A stretch of 64,000 nucleotides of DNA, from positions 98,412 through 162,411 of the forward strand of contig NZ_JACIDB010000006.1 in assembly GCF_014196115.1 (NCBI RefSeq). Reading direction: 5' to 3'. Both the position numbers and the translations under genes were made by a program. The notes under the pieces were generated by a model. The model saw only the letters and a program-made list of their open reading frames with translations. It made no database searches and was not told where the DNA came from. The DNA comes from Sphingomonas aquatilis. Lineage in GTDB: Bacteria; Pseudomonadota; Alphaproteobacteria; Sphingomonadales; Sphingomonadaceae. Positions 61,668 through 64,000 of this stretch are shown in pieces. The number at the start of each line of letters is the position of its first letter. Position 1 is the first letter of the stretch.

Positions 61668-62138
61668 GTGGACGCGCCGGAATCCCCCGTCTTCTCGTTC
61701 GACGACGATCCGGAACTGCCCGGCTGGAAACGCTGGCAGCTGCGCGACGGGGGGCGGTTCAACTCGGCATTCGATCCGCTCTACGTTCGGGTGGAGGATG
61801 GTATCGCGCGGGTGCGGATTACGCCGCGCCGAGGGCATTCGAACATGCGCGACCACGTCCATGGCGGTGCGCTGTTGGGGTTCATCGACATTGCGCTCTT
61901 CGCTGCGGCCCGCGGCCTGGGGGTGTTGCAGGCGGGCGGGGCGGTGACGCTCGATCTGTCGGCACAGTTCATCGGTGCCAGCGCGATCGGCGAGCCGTTG
62001 GAGGCGCGGATCGAGTTGCTCCGCGAGACGGGTCGGATGCTGTTCCTGCGCGGGCTGGTTGTGCAGGACGGATGGCCTACCGTCGCGAGCTTCACCGGCA
62101 CCCTGCGCAAATCGACCCCGCCGCCGTCCTTGCGGTGA
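61668..62138 (+). CDS. PaaI family hotdog thioesterase
   Basis: Predicted acyl-CoA thioesterase of 156 residues. The HGG-containing helix MRDHVHGGALLGFIDIALFA is the hallmark of the PaaI hotdog group, and VTLDLSAQFIGAS follows as strand. GTG start with AAGGA directly after the sdhB stop codon (six-base gap), implying cotranscription with sdhB. A longer frame upstream overlaps sdhB and is not coding. Confidence 0.88.
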   Translation: MDAPESPVFSFDDDPELPGWKRWQLRDGGRFNSAFDPLYVRVEDGIARVRITPRRGHSNMRDHVHGGALLGFIDIALFAAARGLGVLQAGGAVTLDLSAQFIGASAIGEPLEARIELLRETGRMLFLRGLVVQDGWPTVASFTGTLRKSTPPPSLR

Positions 62139-62167
62139 TTTGCTATAACGTCGGTACTTCTCTCTTC

Positions 62168-62274
62168 GTCACCCCGGACGTGTTCCGGGGTCCACTCCGC
62201 GGCGAGGGGATTGGCTAGAGGCTCTAGCGCTACGCCCGCGGCCCGGTACATCCTTGAATACGTCCGGCGCGACG
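62168..62274. repeat. palindromic intergenic repeat, copy 4
   Basis: Between the thioesterase and zapE genes. Left arm GTCACCCCGGACGTGTTCCG is intact, with the CTCCGCGGCGAGGGG core; the right arm is decayed (CGTCCGGCGCGACGG), the most degenerate copy here. Confidence 0.75.
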
Positions 62275-62317
62275 GTGGAGCGAATGGCCCGCGCAAAGAC
62301 CATCACGAAAGCCTGAC

Positions 62318-63418
62318 ATGACCAAAGTCCTCGCCGCTTATGGCGCGCTCATTGCCGCGGGCGAACTGCGCCCGGATGCGGAGCAACGGGCCGCCGCCAT
62401 CCGTCTCGATACGCTGGCCACTGAACTCGAAGCACCGAAAAAGGCCGGCCTGTTCGCCCGCCTCACCGGCCGCGGCGGCACCGTTCCTCGCGGCGTCTAT
62501 ATGTTCGGCGATGTCGGGCGCGGCAAATCGATGCTGATGGACCTCTTCTTCGCCAACGTGGCGGTCGACCGGAAGCGCCGGGTTCACTTCTCGGAATTCA
62601 TGCTCGAGGTCCACGGCCGCATCGCGATCGAGCGGCGCAAGGAAAGCGGGGATCCGATCGCCCCCGTCGCCGCGGCGCTCGCCGAGGAGACGCGGCTGCT
62701 GGCCTTCGACGAGATGATGGTCACCAACTCGCCCGACGCGATGATCCTCAGCCGCCTGTTCACCGCGCTGATCGAGGCGGGCGTGACGATGGTCACGACC
62801 TCCAACCGCGCGCCTGGCGATCTCTATAAGAACGGCCTCAATCGCGAACACTTCCTGCCCTTCATCGCGTTGATCGAGGGGCGGCTGGACGTCGTGACGC
62901 TGAACGGTCCGATCGACTATCGCCGCGACCGGCTGGGCCAGCAGAACACCTGGCTGGTGCCCAACGGGCCGGAAGCGACCGCGAACCTGTCCGCGGCCTT
63001 CTTCCGCCTCACCGACCATGAGGTGACCGAGCCGATCCCCTCGGAGGATCTCGCCGTGCAGGGGCGTACGCTTCACGTGCCCAAGACGCTGAAGGGCGTC
63101 GCCGTCTTCTCGTTCAAGAAACTGTGCGGGGAAGCACGGGGCGCGGCCGACTATCTCGCCATCGCCCGCCGCTATCACACCGTGATCCTCGTCGGCATTC
63201 CCCAGCTTGGCCCCGAAAACCGCAACGAGGCGGCGCGCTTCGTCCAACTGATCGACGCGCTGTATGAACACAAAGTGAAACTACTCGCCGCCGCAGACGC
63301 CGAACCGGACGCACTCTACCCCGAAGGCGATGGGCGTTTCGAATTCCAACGCACCGTCAGCCGCCTCGAAGAAATGCGATCCGAGACCTATCTGGCGCAG
63401 GGGCACGGAGCAATCTGA
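62318..63418 (+). CDS. zapE: cell division protein ZapE (AFG1-like ATPase)
   Basis: AAA+ ATPase of 366 residues. Walker A in YMFGDVGRGKSMLMDLFF, Walker B LLAFDEMMV, TTSNRAPGDLYKNGLNRE (sensor and Arg regions) and FRLTDHE typical of the AFG1/ZapE family. In E. coli ZapE associates with the FtsZ ring under stress; in mitochondria Afg1 handles respiratory-chain turnover, which may explain the common sdhB neighbourhood. It overlaps the convergent acyltransferase gene by 62 bases. Confidence 0.93.
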   Translation: MTKVLAAYGALIAAGELRPDAEQRAAAIRLDTLATELEAPKKAGLFARLTGRGGTVPRGVYMFGDVGRGKSMLMDLFFANVAVDRKRRVHFSEFMLEVHGRIAIERRKESGDPIAPVAAALAEETRLLAFDEMMVTNSPDAMILSRLFTALIEAGVTMVTTSNRAPGDLYKNGLNREHFLPFIALIEGRLDVVTLNGPIDYRRDRLGQQNTWLVPNGPEATANLSAAFFRLTDHEVTEPIPSEDLAVQGRTLHVPKTLKGVAVFSFKKLCGEARGAADYLAIARRYHTVILVGIPQLGPENRNEAARFVQLIDALYEHKVKLLAAADAEPDALYPEGDGRFEFQRTVSRLEEMRSETYLAQGHGAI

Positions 63419-64000
63419 CGCGTGCCAGGCGTTCGCGAATCCTCGGTTCGGGTATTGCCGCGCACCAAAGAGCGAAACACAGCGATAGTGCGCCAACCAC
63501 CATCGATGCCAAATAATAAGGTGCTCCTGCCGCCGTCAGCCACGCGATCACCACCGCCCCAGCGGCCTGATGGACCAGATAAAGCGGATAGGTCGCCATG
63601 CCGATGCGGGCGGCGTGCCGTGCCGGCACTGTAATAGCCATCACGGGTTGGAGCCGTACCGCCAGCGCAACGACGACGACACCCGCGAGGAACACGGCGA
63701 TCGGGAGGTACGGACCGATCGCCAGCTGGTAATCGCGTGCCACTGTTGCCGCGCGCACCGCAATTTCGAAGCAACACCCCCAAGCGAGCGCAAGAGAGAA
63801 GCCGGCAAGTTGCCACGACCAACTCTTGGTCGATAGACGGTAGAGCACCGCGCCCAATGCGAAGAAGACGCCATGTGGCAGCAAGGTCAGCATGCGGGCA
63901 CGTGTGGGGAAGGCAGGGTCGTGCGCGAAAGCGGCCTGCATCATCCAGTAATCGAGACTGATTGCGCCGAGAAACAACACCACCTTCCAACGCGCGCGCT
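63357..64000 (-). CDS. acyltransferase 3 family membrane protein, C-terminal part
   Basis: Incomplete: the frame stays open to the right edge of the window, so the N-terminus (with the catalytic His/Asp region expected in this family) is missing. About 213 residues are visible, with six or so transmembrane helices: VVLFLGAISLDYW, LPHGVFFALGAVLYRLS, QLAGFSLALAWGCCFEIAV, LPIAVFLAGVVVVALAV, GMATYPLYLVHQAAGAVVIA and LASMVVGALSLCFALW. The PLYLVHQ helix is a familiar acyltransferase-3 (OafA/YrhL) signature. Probably O-acetylates an envelope sugar. Its 3' end overlaps zapE. Confidence 0.82.
   Translation of the reverse strand, partial: RARWKVVLFLGAISLDYWMMQAAFAHDPAFPTRARMLTLLPHGVFFALGAVLYRLSTKSWSWQLAGFSLALAWGCCFEIAVRAATVARDYQLAIGPYLPIAVFLAGVVVVALAVRLQPVMAITVPARHAARIGMATYPLYLVHQAAGAVVIAWLTAAGAPYYLASMVVGALSLCFALWCAAIPEPRIRERLARVRLLRAPAPDRSRIAFLRGG

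Noticed and set aside
1..64000. Prophage, integrative element or defence island
   Set aside because: No integrase, transposase, phage structural, restriction or toxin-antitoxin gene was recognised; gene content is ordinary chromosome.

Overview
This 64 kb window is high-GC chromosomal DNA from an alphaproteobacterium, most likely a sphingomonad (Sphingomonas or a close relative). The inference rests on a DivL-type histidine kinase followed by tsaE, an RcdA/DUF1465 protein, a CC0125/CC1285-type lipoprotein, a zinc-finger-poor DksA, an AmgK-MurU pair, AddAB in place of RecBCD, and several copies of the palindromic intergenic repeat common in sphingomonad genomes. There is no rRNA, prophage, transposase or CRISPR array, and one tRNA. 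Almost everything is ordinary core-genome content, packed tightly in short operons on both strands.

Layout. 1-13.1 kb (+): end of AMP nucleosidase, a basic Ala/Lys-rich membrane-anchored protein, then divL-tsaE-amgK-murU-addB-addA-trxA. 13.2-15.3 kb (-): argJ and an inositol-monophosphatase-family enzyme. 15.3-19.3 kb (+): a protein with two TonB-C-like modules, a small secreted protein and secA. 19.5-23.1 kb (-): lipoprotein, YjbQ protein, a 33-residue small membrane protein, tRNA-Asn, nadK and moaA. 23.2-25.2 kb (+): an EAL phosphodiesterase and a SnoaL-like protein. 25.3-31.3 kb: mfd and sdhE (-) beside recG (+). 31.3-35.5 kb (-): PilZ protein, tyrS, a degenerate M23/LysM lipoprotein and serS. 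35.5-39.5 kb: host-attachment-type protein, a Ser/Asn/Gln-rich protein with a PEP-CTERM-like tail, dksA, PilZ, two YdcH-like proteins and rcdA. 39.5-47.2 kb: nitronate monooxygenase, M1 aminopeptidase, and paoABC-type molybdenum hydroxylase. 47.3-58.4 kb: a fatty-acid module (FadL porin, HAD/ECH fusion, thiolase, acyl-CoA ligase, two MerR regulators, acyl-CoA dehydrogenase) with hisI and a lipoprotein embedded. 58.5-64 kb: a short-chain dehydrogenase operon, a ClpP-like peptidase, sdhB, a hotdog thioesterase, zapE, and a membrane acyltransferase cut by the window edge.

How genes work together. AmgK and MurU form the peptidoglycan-recycling shortcut to UDP-MurNAc. AddA and AddB repair double-strand breaks. 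DivL and RcdA both belong to the CtrA cell-cycle circuit known from Caulobacter. SdhE (assembly factor) and SdhB (iron-sulfur subunit) serve succinate dehydrogenase. FadL, ligase, dehydrogenase, HAD/ECH fusion and thiolase give import, activation and beta-oxidation of fatty acids, probably under MerR control.

Best leads: a perfect 33-bp inverted repeat at the 5' end of addB with a 22-codon leader that ends on the addB start codon; the DivL-type kinase with Tyr in place of the phospho-acceptor His and a degraded N-box; the low-complexity PEP-CTERM-like protein encoded by unstable simple repeats; an unlisted 33-residue membrane protein; and a MerR-type operator with a matching half-site between the thiolase and ligase genes. 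I did not find a clearly new multi-gene system.
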